Source of the DNA: JBLMYQ01 sp050258375 | GTDB lineage: Bacteria > Bacillota > Clostridia > Acetivibrionales > UBA4821 | Direction: 5' to 3' | NCBI GenBank assembly: GCA_050258375.1 | Contig: JBLMYQ010000018.1 | Span: forward strand, 1-35,275 | Length of the DNA: 35,275 nucleotides | Part shown: piece after piece, positions 1 through 8,657 of the stretch | How the letters are laid out: each line of letters starts with the position of its first letter | Position numbering within the stretch: position 1 is the stretch's first letter | Made by a program: the position numbers and the translations under genes | The notes under the pieces: model-generated | Databases searched by the model: none | Told to the model about the DNA's origin: nothing | The model's input: only the letters and a program-made list of their open reading frames with translations

Positions 1-1425
1 CCGGTGGATGGGAAGATTATCGATGGAAATCCGACTGTTGATGAATCTATGTTAACAGGTGAAAGTATGCCGGTTGAGAAAAAGGTGGGAGATACAGTAA
101 TCGGAGCAACTATAAATGGACTTGGTGCATTCAAATTTGAAGCAGCTAAGGTGGGAAGGGATACAATGCTTTCGCAGATTATAAAAATGGTTGAGGATGC
201 ACAAGGCTCCAAGGCGCCTATACAAAAGATTGCTGACAGGGTGTCCGGCATATTTGTTCCAACAATTATGGGTATTGCGGTATTAACTTTTTTGGTTTGG
301 TTTTTTGTATTGAATAATTTAACCATGGGAATTATCAGTGCTGTATCAGTATTGGTTATTGCTTGTCCATGTGCATTAGGTCTTGCTACGCCAACAGCTA
401 TTATGGTTGGAACAGGTAAGGGTGCAGAAAACGGAATTTTAATAAAAAGCGGCGAATACCTTGAAAGGGCATATAAGTTAGGTATAATTGTCTTGGACAA
501 AACCGGAACTATTACAAAAGGTCAGCCGGAGGTTACTGATATAGTCACGGTTGAGAATCTCAAAGAAGAGGCTATATTGAAGCTTGCAGCTGCAGCAGAA
601 AAAAACTCGGAGCATCCATTGGGGATGGCTATATATAATAAAGGGAAATCAGAAATTTATACTATTCCTGATTCTGAGAAATTTGAAGCAATTCCGGGCA
701 GCGGTATTGATGCAGTTATAGATGGAAAAAGGGTTGCAATAGGAACCAGAAGATTGATGCAAGAGAGAAATATTAGTATTAAAGAACTGGAAAATGTAAT
801 TGTAGAGTTTGAGAATCAAGGCAAAACCGCAATGCTTATGGCTGTTGATGAGAAGCTGCATGCTGTAATTGCTGTTGCAGATACAATAAAAGAAAATTCC
901 AAGCAAGCAATTAAAGAATTGCAACAAATGGGTATAGAAATTTATATGTTAACAGGTGATAATAGCTTAACCGCAAATGTTATTTCCAAACAGGTAGGGA
1001 TATCTAATGTTGTAGCTGAAGTTCTACCGCATAATAAAGCGAGTGAAATCAAAAAGCTCAAAGCAAGCGGAAAGATTGTTGGTATGATTGGTGACGGGAT
1101 AAATGATGCTCCTGCATTAGCAGCAGCTGATGTAGGTATGGCAGTAGGAACTGGAACGGATATAGCAATTGAAGCAGCTAACATAATATTAATAAGAGGA
1201 GATTTGAGGGCAGTACCTATTGCAGTAAAGCTATCAAAAGAAACCATTAAAAAGATTAAACAGAATCTTTTCTGGGCTTTTATTTATAACATTATTGGAA
1301 TTCCATTTGCAGCTGCAGGCTTCTTAAATCCGATTATTGCAGGAGGAGCAATGGCATTCAGTTCGGTTTCGGTAGTTATAAATTCGTTGACATTAAAGAG
1401 ATTTAAGGCAGAAAGTTATAGCTGA
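1..1425 (+). CDS. copA: Copper-translocating P1B-type ATPase, 3' part (5' end outside window)
   Basis: This membrane pump exports Cu(I) using ATP. The frame is open through the left edge, so the N-terminal metal-binding domains, first membrane helices and start of the actuator domain lie outside. Visible in order are the actuator TGES loop (near nt 52-66), the membrane CPC ion-binding motif (nt 364-372), the DKTGT phosphorylation site (nt 496-510), an SEHPLG nucleotide-binding motif (nt 607-624), the GDGINDAP hinge (nt 1090-1113), and late membrane helices with YN and MAFSS motifs. The YN and MxxSS pair is characteristic of Cu(I) pumps rather than Zn/Cd pumps. The coding frame is intact. No copper chaperone or CsoR-type regulator is visible downstream; any partner would be to the left. 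Confidence 0.93.
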   Translation, partial: PVDGKIIDGNPTVDESMLTGESMPVEKKVGDTVIGATINGLGAFKFEAAKVGRDTMLSQIIKMVEDAQGSKAPIQKIADRVSGIFVPTIMGIAVLTFLVWFFVLNNLTMGIISAVSVLVIACPCALGLATPTAIMVGTGKGAENGILIKSGEYLERAYKLGIIVLDKTGTITKGQPEVTDIVTVENLKEEAILKLAAAAEKNSEHPLGMAIYNKGKSEIYTIPDSEKFEAIPGSGIDAVIDGKRVAIGTRRLMQERNISIKELENVIVEFENQGKTAMLMAVDEKLHAVIAVADTIKENSKQAIKELQQMGIEIYMLTGDNSLTANVISKQVGISNVVAEVLPHNKASEIKKLKASGKIVGMIGDGINDAPALAAADVGMAVGTGTDIAIEAANIILIRGDLRAVPIAVKLSKETIKKIKQNLFWAFIYNIIGIPFAAAGFLNPIIAGGAMAFSSVSVVINSLTLKRFKAESYS

Positions 1426-1480
1426 AAAATAAACTTAGATTTGCTTTTATTATTTTTTATGATATGAGGAGGAGAATAGT

Positions 1481-2431
1481 ATGGGCAAAATAGCCAAGAG
1501 CCTTACAGAGCTGATTGGAAATACACCCTTGTTAGAGCTTGCCAATTATAATAAGCATAATTCTCTTAAAGCAAAAATTATTGCAAAGCTTGAATACTTT
1601 AATCCTGCAGGCAGCGTTAAAGATAGAGTAGGTTATGCAATGATTGTTGATGCTGAAAGAAAGGGTCTCATTAATAAGGATACGGTAATAATAGAGCCTA
1701 CAAGCGGCAACACAGGAATAGGACTGGCATTTGCTGCTGCATCAAGAGGGTACAGATTAATACTTACAATGCCTGAAACCATGAGCATAGAAAGAAGAAA
1801 CCTTCTTAAAGCACTTGGCGCAGAAGTGATTCTGACTGAGGGGGCAGAAGGAATAAATGGCTCGGTTAAAAAGGCTGAGGAGCTTGCGAAAGAGCTTCCC
1901 AATACATTTATACCACAGCAGTTCAATAACCCCGCAAATCCGGATATTCATAGAAAGACAACCGCTGAAGAAATATGGAGAGATACAGATGGACAGGTTG
2001 ATATTTTTGTTGCAGGAGTTGGGACTGGAGGAACCATAACAGGGGTTGGAGAGGTACTGAAGCAAAGAAATCCTAATGTTAAATTAGTGGCAGTAGAACC
2101 ATTTGATTCTCCACTGCTGTCGGGTGGCAGTGCTGGAAGCCACAAGCTTCAAGGTATTGGAGCAAATTTTATCCCGAAGGTGTTAAATAGGGAAATAATT
2201 GATGAGGTGTTCAAGGTTAGGACAGAAGAAGCATTTGATACTGTAAAGATGCTTTCAAGGAAGGAAGGATTATTAGTAGGGATTTCATCAGGAGCTGCTG
2301 TGTTCGCGGCAGCACAGCTTGCGAAAAGACCTGAAAACAAAGAAAAAAACATAATTGTGCTGCTTCCGGATACGGGGGAGAGGTATGTTTCAACTGAGCT
2401 TTTTCAGGAACAGGTTAATAAAAGGAGGTAG
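1481..2431 (+). CDS. cysK: Cysteine synthase A (O-acetylserine sulfhydrylase)
   Basis: This PLP enzyme makes L-cysteine from O-acetylserine and sulfide in the cytoplasm. The 316-residue length is normal for the family. The PLP lysine is K47 in PAGSVKDRVG, followed by the substrate loop TSGNTG and the phosphate-binding GTGGTITG loop. A GGAGGAG ribosome binding site sits just before the ATG. It is followed after 6 nt by metY, so the two are almost certainly one transcript. The 55-nt gap upstream is too short for a T-box or S-box, so any such control would have to act from further upstream. Confidence 0.95.
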   Translation: MGKIAKSLTELIGNTPLLELANYNKHNSLKAKIIAKLEYFNPAGSVKDRVGYAMIVDAERKGLINKDTVIIEPTSGNTGIGLAFAAASRGYRLILTMPETMSIERRNLLKALGAEVILTEGAEGINGSVKKAEELAKELPNTFIPQQFNNPANPDIHRKTTAEEIWRDTDGQVDIFVAGVGTGGTITGVGEVLKQRNPNVKLVAVEPFDSPLLSGGSAGSHKLQGIGANFIPKVLNREIIDEVFKVRTEEAFDTVKMLSRKEGLLVGISSGAAVFAAAQLAKRPENKEKNIIVLLPDTGERYVSTELFQEQVNKRR

Positions 2432-2437
2432 ATTTTA

Positions 2438-3721
2438 ATGTCAGAAAGAAAATATGGTTTTGATACACTACAGGTCCATGCAGGACAAAAACCGGACCCT
2501 GCCACAGGTTCAAGAGCAGTTCCTATTTATCAGACAACCTCTTACGTATTTAATGATGTAGAGCATGCAGCAGATTTATTTGCTTTAAAGGAACCGGGGA
2601 ATGTTTATACGCGGATGATGAATCCAACAACAGATATTTTTGAGCAAAGAATTTCTGCATTGGAAGGAGGAGTGGCTGCCTTAGCGGTTGCTTCAGGCTC
2701 TGCAGCTGTTACTTATGCAATTTTAAATATTGCATCTGCCGGAGATGAGATTGTTTCTGCAAGTACATTATATGGGGGAACATACAACCTTTTTGCATTA
2801 ACTCTTCCAAGATTGGGGATAAAAACAGTTTTTGTGGATCCTGATGAGCCTGAGAATTTCAGAAAAGCTGTAAATCATAACACAAAAGCACTATACATAG
2901 AAACTATTGGCAATCCCAGAATAAATATTGCTGATATTGAAGCAATCGCAAAAATTGCGCATGATAATAAAATTCCTTTGATAGTTGATAACACGTTTGG
3001 GACACCATATCTGATAAAGCCTATTGAGTTTGGGGCGGATATTGTTGTACATTCAGCAACAAAATTTATTGGTGGGCATGGAACATCAATAGGAGGAGTA
3101 ATAATAGATTCTGGTAAATTTGACTGGGAAGGAAGCGGAAAATTTCCTGCATTAACAGAGCCTGATCCAAGCTACAATGGGATTAGATATACAGAAGCAT
3201 TCGGAGCACTTGCATATATAACCAAAGCTAGGGTACAGCTTTTGAGAGATACAGGAGCGGCACTTAGTCCATTTAATTCCTTTCTATTCTTACAGGGATT
3301 AGAAACCTTATCGCTTCGGGTTGAAAAGCATATTTCAAACACAAAAAAGATTGCGGAATTTCTGCAAAACCATCCAATTGTTTCATGGGTAAATTATCCA
3401 AGCTTAAAAGGTAATAAATACTATGAGCTTGCACAAAAATATCTTCCAAAAGGACCCGGGTCAATATTTACTTTTGGAATAAAAGGAGGAGTAGAAGCCG
3501 GCAAAAAATTCATAGAAAATCTTAAGATATTTTCTTTACTTGCTAATGTTGCTGATGCAAAATCCTTGGTTATTCATCCTGCAAGTACTACACATGCACA
3601 GCTTTCAGAAGAACAGCAGCGTAAAGCGGGGGTTACTCCTGATATGATAAGACTTTCAATAGGAATAGAGGATGTAAGTGATTTGATTTATGATTTGGAT
3701 CAGGCATTAAAAAAGCTGTAA
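2438..3721 (+). CDS. metY: O-acetylhomoserine sulfhydrylase (Cys/Met metabolism PLP enzyme)
   Basis: This enzyme makes homocysteine (or methionine) from O-acetylhomoserine and sulfide or methanethiol. The 427 residues fit the long OAH sulfhydrylase class. The PLP lysine is K209 in SATKFIGGHG. The N-terminus FDTLQVHAGQ and the TSYVF segment are typical of the family. The ribosome binding site (AAGGAGG) lies inside the last codons of cysK, 6 nt away, indicating translational coupling. A moderate hairpin follows the stop. Together with cysK it forms a direct sulfide-assimilation pair for both sulfur amino acids. Confidence 0.93.
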   Translation: MSERKYGFDTLQVHAGQKPDPATGSRAVPIYQTTSYVFNDVEHAADLFALKEPGNVYTRMMNPTTDIFEQRISALEGGVAALAVASGSAAVTYAILNIASAGDEIVSASTLYGGTYNLFALTLPRLGIKTVFVDPDEPENFRKAVNHNTKALYIETIGNPRINIADIEAIAKIAHDNKIPLIVDNTFGTPYLIKPIEFGADIVVHSATKFIGGHGTSIGGVIIDSGKFDWEGSGKFPALTEPDPSYNGIRYTEAFGALAYITKARVQLLRDTGAALSPFNSFLFLQGLETLSLRVEKHISNTKKIAEFLQNHPIVSWVNYPSLKGNKYYELAQKYLPKGPGSIFTFGIKGGVEAGKKFIENLKIFSLLANVADAKSLVIHPASTTHAQLSEEQQRKAGVTPDMIRLSIGIEDVSDLIYDLDQALKKL

Positions 3722-3729
3722 ATTAAGAA

Positions 3730-3764
3730 AAGGTCCAGTATTTATTAGATGCTGGACTTTATAA
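3730..3764 (+). terminator. Probable terminator after cysK-metY
   Basis: A 9-bp stem with one G-U pair (3730-3738 with 3752-3760) and a 13-nt loop lies just after the metY stop. The T-tract is weak (CTTTATAA), so termination may be partial. Confidence 0.5.
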
Positions 3765-3773
3765 TAGAAGCAA

Positions 3774-3802
3774 TTGACAATATATGTAAAACAATATAAT
3801 AT
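3774..3802 (+). promoter_or_regulatory. Candidate sigma-A promoter for the SigK-like gene
   Basis: A consensus TTGACA (3774-3779) is followed by overlapping -10 candidates: TATAAT at 3795-3800 (15-nt spacer) or TAATAT at 3797-3802 (17-nt spacer). The implied leader of about 130 nt is AT-rich, with no recognisable riboswitch. Confidence 0.55.
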
Positions 3803-3943
3803 AAGGATAAAATAAAAGTAAAATTATATTTTGTTCATAGTTTATAAATATAAATTATGAAATATGCAGAAAAGCTGTCTGATTAATTTTTGATAGTGCA
3901 GACGTAAATAAAAAGGATGTAATTGAGAAAGGATGTGTGAAAA

Positions 3944-4588
3944 ATGAATGAATTCTTGTTTCCTCTACCACTTACCCAAGAAGAGCAAGAAATATATATG
4001 ATGAAGCTTAAATATGGAGATTTAGAGTCAAGAGGTATATTGATTGAAAAAAATCTAAGACTTGTAGCCCATATAGCAAAAAAGTTTGAAAATACAGGAA
4101 TTGATATCGAGGATTTGATAAGCGTAGGAAGCATAGGATTGATTAAAGCAGTAGATACATTTGATATAGAAAGAAACAATAAATTTAGCACATATAGTGG
4201 AGTGTGTATTGAAAGAGAAATACTTGCTTATTTAAAAAAATACAGAAAAACACGCATAGAAGTTTCATTTGAACAACCCTTACCTCTAATTAAAGAAGGA
4301 AAAGTGATAATAGTTTCGGATATGCTGCAAGATACTAACAGTATTGAAGACTATGTTTTCAATCAGGAGCGCATAACAATGTTGTATGAAATTCTTGGAA
4401 CTTTATCTGGTAGAGATAGAGCTATTATAGTATTCAGGTATGGGCTTGACGGTTTGGGAGATGTGATGAAACAAAAAGAAGTAGCACGGCTGGTTGGAGT
4501 TAAAGAAGATTATATTTCAAAGCTTGAAAAGAAAATTTTAAAAAAGTTGAGGAGGAAATTTAACTCAGCAGATAGACATTTGCTTTAG
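3944..4588 (+). CDS. Sigma-70 family sigma factor, SigK-like paralogue
   Basis: This RNA polymerase sigma subunit resembles the sporulation factor SigK. The 214-residue protein has region 2 at about residues 15-105 (NLRLVAHIAKKFENTG, then DLISVGSIGLIKAVDTF) and region 4 at about 145-210 with the helix-turn-helix KEVARLVGVKEDYISKLEK. Compared with Bacillus SigK it lacks the hydrophobic pro-sequence and begins almost at the FPLPL segment, so it needs no pro-processing. The region 2.4 segment FSTYSGVCIEREI differs from the usual TYAARCIENEI, suggesting altered -10 recognition. The ribosome binding site is GAAAGGA and the start is ATG. It could be the main SigK or a divergent paralogue; the divergence favours the latter. 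It may be cotranscribed with the small ORF that follows. Confidence 0.85.
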   Translation: MNEFLFPLPLTQEEQEIYMMKLKYGDLESRGILIEKNLRLVAHIAKKFENTGIDIEDLISVGSIGLIKAVDTFDIERNNKFSTYSGVCIEREILAYLKKYRKTRIEVSFEQPLPLIKEGKVIIVSDMLQDTNSIEDYVFNQERITMLYEILGTLSGRDRAIIVFRYGLDGLGDVMKQKEVARLVGVKEDYISKLEKKILKKLRRKFNSADRHLL

Positions 4589-4598
4589 GAAGTTTTAT

Positions 4599-4694
4599 AT
4601 GGAAGGAAAAAACCGAACTAGATATATTGTATCAAATTTTGCAATTAGATTAGAAAATAAAGGAGTAAGTACATTCGAAGCTGGCAAAGGGTGA
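4599..4694 (+). CDS. Possible 31-residue peptide downstream of the sigma factor
   Basis: A short open frame (starting MEGKNRTRYIVSNF) begins 10 nt after the sigma factor stop. An AGGAAG ribosome-binding-like sequence overlaps that stop about 6 nt before the ATG. It ends 15 nt before a good terminator hairpin, as a last gene in an operon would. The predicted product is basic with no membrane segment. I do not recognise it, and an ORF this short could arise by chance. Confidence 0.3.
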   Translation: MEGKNRTRYIVSNFAIRLENKGVSTFEAGKG

Positions 4695-4709
4695 ATAGTG
4701 AATAAGTGG

Positions 4710-4746
4710 GCTGACATCGTATTCAACGGTGTCAGCTTTACGTTTT
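4710..4746 (+). terminator. Terminator after the SigK-like gene
   Basis: A 10-nt arm GCTGACATCG (4710-4719) faces CGGTGTCAGC (4727-4736) with one mismatch and a 7-nt loop, followed by TTTACGTTTT. It probably ends the sigma factor and small-ORF transcript. Confidence 0.65.
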
Positions 4747-4784
4747 AGGGTAGTGATTAAATTATAAATTAGTAGGCTGCTTTG

Positions 4785-4822
4785 TTGACATTATTGTTTG
4801 AATTAAGAATTATGAGTATAAT
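4785..4822 (+). promoter_or_regulatory. Candidate promoter for the deacetylase lipoprotein
   Basis: TTGACA (4785-4790) has a poor AATTAT at 17-nt spacing. A perfect TATAAT lies at 4817-4822 but without a well-placed -35. The gene starts 37 nt further on. The exact -10 is unclear. Confidence 0.35.
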
Positions 4823-4858
4823 ATATTTGTCTAAAATATGAATTGAAAGGGCTAAATA

Positions 4859-5827
4859 ATGAGAAAGTCTGCCATTGTATTAATTTTGCTTACTTTTCTG
4901 ATTTCCGGATGCAAGGTACAGGAAAAGCAGTACATCAATAATAAAGTTCCGGAAAACCGTACAAACCATATTCTCAATAAAGAACAGTCACAAAATAAAA
5001 AGCAGAAAGATAATATGACAAATTTAAAGAGTAATCAAATGGGTAAAATTATGATTCTGATGTATCATAGATTTACCGAGAAGGAAACAGATGATTGGAC
5101 TCGTTCTTTTGATAATTTTAAAAATGATTTGCAAATATTATATGATAAGGGTTACAGACCTATTAACCTCAGAGATTACATTGATGGTAAAATAGATATT
5201 TCAGCCGGATATACTCCTGTCGTATTCACATTTGATGATGGAACAGCAGGGCAGTTTAATCTGATTGAAAAAGAGGGTATGCTGGTGGCTAACCCGAAAT
5301 CAGCAGTCGGGATTATGGAGGAATTCAACAAAACGCATCCTGATTTCAGACTTAAAGGAACCTTTTTTATAAACTATACGAGCTTCTTTTCCGGTAAAGG
5401 CACATCGGAGCAAAAATTAAAATATTTGACAGACAAGGGCTTTGAAATAGGTAACCATACTATGAGTCATATAAACCTGAAAAAAGCTGCCTCGCCGGAA
5501 ATAATTCAACAGGAAATAGGAGGACATACCAAGAAAACCAGTGAACTTATGCCAAATTATATGGTTGATGAGCTGGCGCTGCCTCTGGGGATTTCTTCCA
5601 AAAAATTTGAGCAGTATGTAGTAGAAGGTGAATATAAGGGATTAAAGTATAAAAACAGGGCGATTATGCTGGTTGGCTCTAATCCGGCGCTTTCACCATT
5701 TGATAAGAATCGCAATCTTCTGAGATTGCCCAGAATCCGGGCTAGAGGGAAGATATCAATAGAGAATGATATGTATTATTGGTTAAATTATTTTGATAAA
5801 AATCCTGAGCAGAGATTTGTACTTTAG
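4859..5827 (+). CDS. Lipoprotein polysaccharide deacetylase (NodB domain)
   Basis: This is a surface-anchored enzyme likely to remove N-acetyl groups from peptidoglycan or another cell-wall glycan. The 322-residue protein starts with a lipoprotein signal (hydrophobic residues 5-15, lipobox LISGC, lipidated C18), then a polar Asn/Lys-rich linker to about residue 60. The NodB-type domain runs from about 63 to 315, with FTFDDG (catalytic and metal D126/D127) and metal ligands H200 and H204 in GNHTMSH. An insertion of about 40 residues separates the first motif from the GTFFIN strand. It has its own promoter region and stands alone between the sigma factor operon and rluB. The substrate cannot be told from sequence. 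Confidence 0.85.
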   Translation: MRKSAIVLILLTFLISGCKVQEKQYINNKVPENRTNHILNKEQSQNKKQKDNMTNLKSNQMGKIMILMYHRFTEKETDDWTRSFDNFKNDLQILYDKGYRPINLRDYIDGKIDISAGYTPVVFTFDDGTAGQFNLIEKEGMLVANPKSAVGIMEEFNKTHPDFRLKGTFFINYTSFFSGKGTSEQKLKYLTDKGFEIGNHTMSHINLKKAASPEIIQQEIGGHTKKTSELMPNYMVDELALPLGISSKKFEQYVVEGEYKGLKYKNRAIMLVGSNPALSPFDKNRNLLRLPRIRARGKISIENDMYYWLNYFDKNPEQRFVL

Positions 5828-5902
5828 CATATTAAGAAAAAACTATTTTAAATTTTAAAAAATATGTTAAAATAAATTCTATGCTATTTTAGGAGAGAAT
5901 AT

Positions 5903-6619
5903 ATGAATCAAGAAATAAGGCTTCAAAAATTTATTGCTGATTGTGGGGTTGCATCCAGAAGAAAAAGTGAAGAGTTAATTATTCAGGGCAAGGTTAAAGT
6001 TAATGGCAAACAGATTACAGAACTGGGGACAAAGGTTACAGCAGGCAAGGATATAGTAACCGTTGATGGCAAGGAACTTAAGCAGTGTAATAAGAGTGTA
6101 TATGTCATGCTTAACAAACCTGAAGGTTATATTACTACTGCTAAAGAACAGTTTAACAGACCGTTTATTATGGACCTGCTTTCTGATATAAAAGAGAGGA
6201 TTTTTCCTGTAGGAAGGCTTGACATGGATACATCCGGGTTAATAATATTGACTAACGATGGAGATTTTGCATACAAAATTACTCATCCTAAAAACAAGAT
6301 CGACAAGACATATATTGCTGAAGTAAAAGGGTTTCCTGACTCTGGAGAGATGTCTAAATTTGCAAAGGGTTTAAAAATTGAGGATTATACAACTGCTCCT
6401 GCGAAGATAAGATTGGTGGCAAAAAAGAAATCTTCAAGCATTGTTGAAATAATAATCCATGAGGGAAGAAACCGGCAGGTAAAAAAAATGTGCGAAGCTA
6501 TTGGACATAATGTGATAAGCCTACAGCGAAAAGCGTTGGGCGGTTTGGAAGTGGGGAATCTCCCTTTGGGTAAGTGGAAGTACTTAACAAAGAAAGAAAT
6601 TGAGAAAATATTTGAGTAG
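5903..6619 (+). CDS. rluB: rRNA pseudouridine synthase, RluB/RsuA family
   Basis: This enzyme converts a specific uridine in rRNA, most likely 23S, to pseudouridine. Residues about 5-50 form an S4 RNA-binding domain (RLQKFIADCGVASRRKSEEL). The catalytic core follows, with GRLDMDTSGL (catalytic D107) and the C-terminal GRNRQVKKMCEAIGH motif of the RsuA/RluB/RluE/RluF branch. Length (238) is typical. An AGGAGAG ribosome binding site precedes the ATG. No scpA/scpB genes, common neighbours in Firmicutes, are seen here. The exact target position is inferred from the family only. Confidence 0.9.
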   Translation: MNQEIRLQKFIADCGVASRRKSEELIIQGKVKVNGKQITELGTKVTAGKDIVTVDGKELKQCNKSVYVMLNKPEGYITTAKEQFNRPFIMDLLSDIKERIFPVGRLDMDTSGLIILTNDGDFAYKITHPKNKIDKTYIAEVKGFPDSGEMSKFAKGLKIEDYTTAPAKIRLVAKKKSSSIVEIIIHEGRNRQVKKMCEAIGHNVISLQRKALGGLEVGNLPLGKWKYLTKKEIEKIFE

Positions 6620-6699
6620 AAAATTATTTTGCATTTCAGTTGAGGTTAATGGAAGTGTGGGACAAGATATATGTTAATAATACATTTTGAGGAGGAAAT

Positions 6700-7698
6700 A
6701 TGCTTACTAATGTAATTATTCTTATTGTCAGTTTGATAGTGATTCTTATTAGCTGTGAGCTGTTTACAAATGCAATTGAATGGTTTGGGAAAAAGCTAAA
6801 GGTTGGAGAAGGGGTGGTAGGAAGTATATTTGCTGCTGTTGGGACATGCCTTCCTGAAACCCTGGTTCCTATTATTGCAATATTTTCAGGAAGTGTAGAA
6901 GGAGCAGAGGTTGGAATAGGGGCAATTGCCGGAGCGCCGTTTATGCTGAGCACCCTTGCCTTTTTTATTACTGGACTGGCAGTAGTGCTTTACAGTGCAG
7001 GAAAAAGAAGAACTACAGAAATGAATATAAATGTAAAGATAATTGGCAGAGACATAATGTTTTTTATTTTTGTATATTCGGTTGCTATATTAGCAAGCTT
7101 TGTAAAAATTAGAATGTTCCATTATTGTGTAGCTGGATTTTTGCTGCTAGCCTATGTTTATTATGTTTATCTTACATCGAAGCGTGACAGCCACAGCGAT
7201 AGTGAGCTTGAAGAGCTTACACTGGCGAAGCTTTTCAAGTGTGATACTAAAATGGGCATAATTCTTTCACAGTTAGCAGTTGCCATGACTGGTATAATTA
7301 TCGGAGCAGAATTTTTTGTAAAAGCAATGGAAAGCACCGCACATCTTTTAAACATTTCACCATTGATTATAGCTTTGATTCTTGCACCTGTTGCTACTGA
7401 GCTTCCTGAAAAATTCAACAGTGTAATTTGGATAGGCAGGAAAAAGGATACTCTTGCTCTTGGAAATATTACCGGAGCTATGGTTTTTCAAAGCTGTATT
7501 CCTGTTTCAGTAGGGCTTTTGTTTACATCATGGGATCTTAATAATATTGCCTTATTTAGTGCATTGGTTTCAATACTGTCGGCATTTATGAATTACGTTA
7601 TGCTTAAGTTTAATAATAAAATGTCACCCTATGTGCTGATGCTCAGCGGTTTTTTCTATTTATCTCTGATTGCTTATATTATAATAAATTTATTTTAG
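6700..7698 (+). CDS. Sodium/calcium exchanger family membrane protein (CaCA)
   Basis: This integral membrane cation antiporter probably exchanges Ca2+ or a similar cation for Na+ or H+. The 332-residue protein has about ten hydrophobic segments and two inverted alpha repeats: GTCLPETLVP near residues 48-57 and APVATELPEKFNS in the second half, each with the conserved ion-binding Glu. A short charged loop rich in Ser and Glu near residues 165-175 separates the halves. A GAGGAGG ribosome binding site supports the ATG. It precedes the polyamine genes with a gap of about 80 nt and no terminator, so cotranscription is possible. The ion is not determined. Confidence 0.85.
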   Translation: MLTNVIILIVSLIVILISCELFTNAIEWFGKKLKVGEGVVGSIFAAVGTCLPETLVPIIAIFSGSVEGAEVGIGAIAGAPFMLSTLAFFITGLAVVLYSAGKRRTTEMNINVKIIGRDIMFFIFVYSVAILASFVKIRMFHYCVAGFLLLAYVYYVYLTSKRDSHSDSELEELTLAKLFKCDTKMGIILSQLAVAMTGIIIGAEFFVKAMESTAHLLNISPLIIALILAPVATELPEKFNSVIWIGRKKDTLALGNITGAMVFQSCIPVSVGLLFTSWDLNNIALFSALVSILSAFMNYVMLKFNNKMSPYVLMLSGFFYLSLIAYIIINLF

Positions 7699-7776
7699 CA
7701 AATTAAGTTTAACGGCTTAGTTAAATCAGGAAGGATTAACTTTATATTTTACACTAATTTAAAAGGAGTGGTTGCA

Positions 7777-8604
7777 ATGGAATTATGGTTTACTGAAGAA
7801 CAAACACCTGCATTAAGGCTTTCATGTAAGGTAAATAAAGTGCTTTATTCTGAAAAAAGTGAATATCAGGATATAGCTATTGTTGATACCGAAGAGCTTG
7901 GAAGAATGCTTGCATTGGATAGCTTGGTTCAAACAAATATTATGGATGAGTTTATTTATCATGAAATGATTACACATATCCCTCTGTTTACTCATAATAA
8001 TCCTAAGAAGGCTTTGGTGGTTGGTGGAGGAGATGGAGGAGCAATAAGAGAAATTCTAAAGCATCCTTCTATAGATAAAGCAGTTTTAGGCGAAATTGAT
8101 GATAAGGTTGTTGAAGCATGCAAAAAATATCTGCCTGAAATTAGCTGCGGACTTTCTGATAAAAGAGCTGAGGTATGTATTGGCGATGGAATAAAATATA
8201 TAAAAGAGCATAAGGATGAGTTTGATGTTATATGTATTGATTCATCCGAGCCGATTGGTCCTGGGATTGGGCTGTTCCAGAAGGATTTTTATCAATCAGT
8301 CTATGAGGCATTGAAGGAAGATGGAGTTTTTGTTGCTCAGACAGAATCACCGTTTTACAATAAAGAGCTGATATCTAATGTTTATAAAGATGTAAAATCA
8401 ATATTTCCGATTGTAAGGGTATATTTTGCGGTAGTACCTACTTATCCGGGCGGTTTGTGGACATTCACACTGGGTTCTAAGAAGTATGACCCGTTAGATG
8501 TTGATATTACGAAGCTTCCAGGTATCAACACAAGATATTTTACACCTGAAATATTTAAATCAGCTTTTAATTTGCCGAAATTTACACAGGATTTATTGAA
8601 ATAG
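7777..8604 (+). CDS. speE: Spermidine synthase (polyamine aminopropyltransferase)
   Basis: This enzyme transfers the aminopropyl group of decarboxylated S-adenosylmethionine to putrescine, giving spermidine. The ATG at 7777 is chosen over an in-frame GTG at 7768 because the AAAAGGAG ribosome binding site (7761-7768) overlaps that GTG and is well spaced for the ATG; the MELWFTE start is typical. The 275-residue protein has a small N-terminal beta domain and a Rossmann fold with VVGGGDGG (residues 81-88) and the DSSEPIGPG active-site loop. It is followed by speB after 53 nt, so the pair converts agmatine to spermidine. No speA or speD is in the window. Confidence 0.94.
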   Translation: MELWFTEEQTPALRLSCKVNKVLYSEKSEYQDIAIVDTEELGRMLALDSLVQTNIMDEFIYHEMITHIPLFTHNNPKKALVVGGGDGGAIREILKHPSIDKAVLGEIDDKVVEACKKYLPEISCGLSDKRAEVCIGDGIKYIKEHKDEFDVICIDSSEPIGPGIGLFQKDFYQSVYEALKEDGVFVAQTESPFYNKELISNVYKDVKSIFPIVRVYFAVVPTYPGGLWTFTLGSKKYDPLDVDITKLPGINTRYFTPEIFKSAFNLPKFTQDLLK

Positions 8605-8657
8605 CACTTTATACAAACCGAAGGAATGAATGAGTTTAAAAGGAGATATTTGAAGTC

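Noticed and set aside
1426..1480. T-box or SAM riboswitch before cysK
   Set aside because: The gap is only 55 nt, too short for either element.
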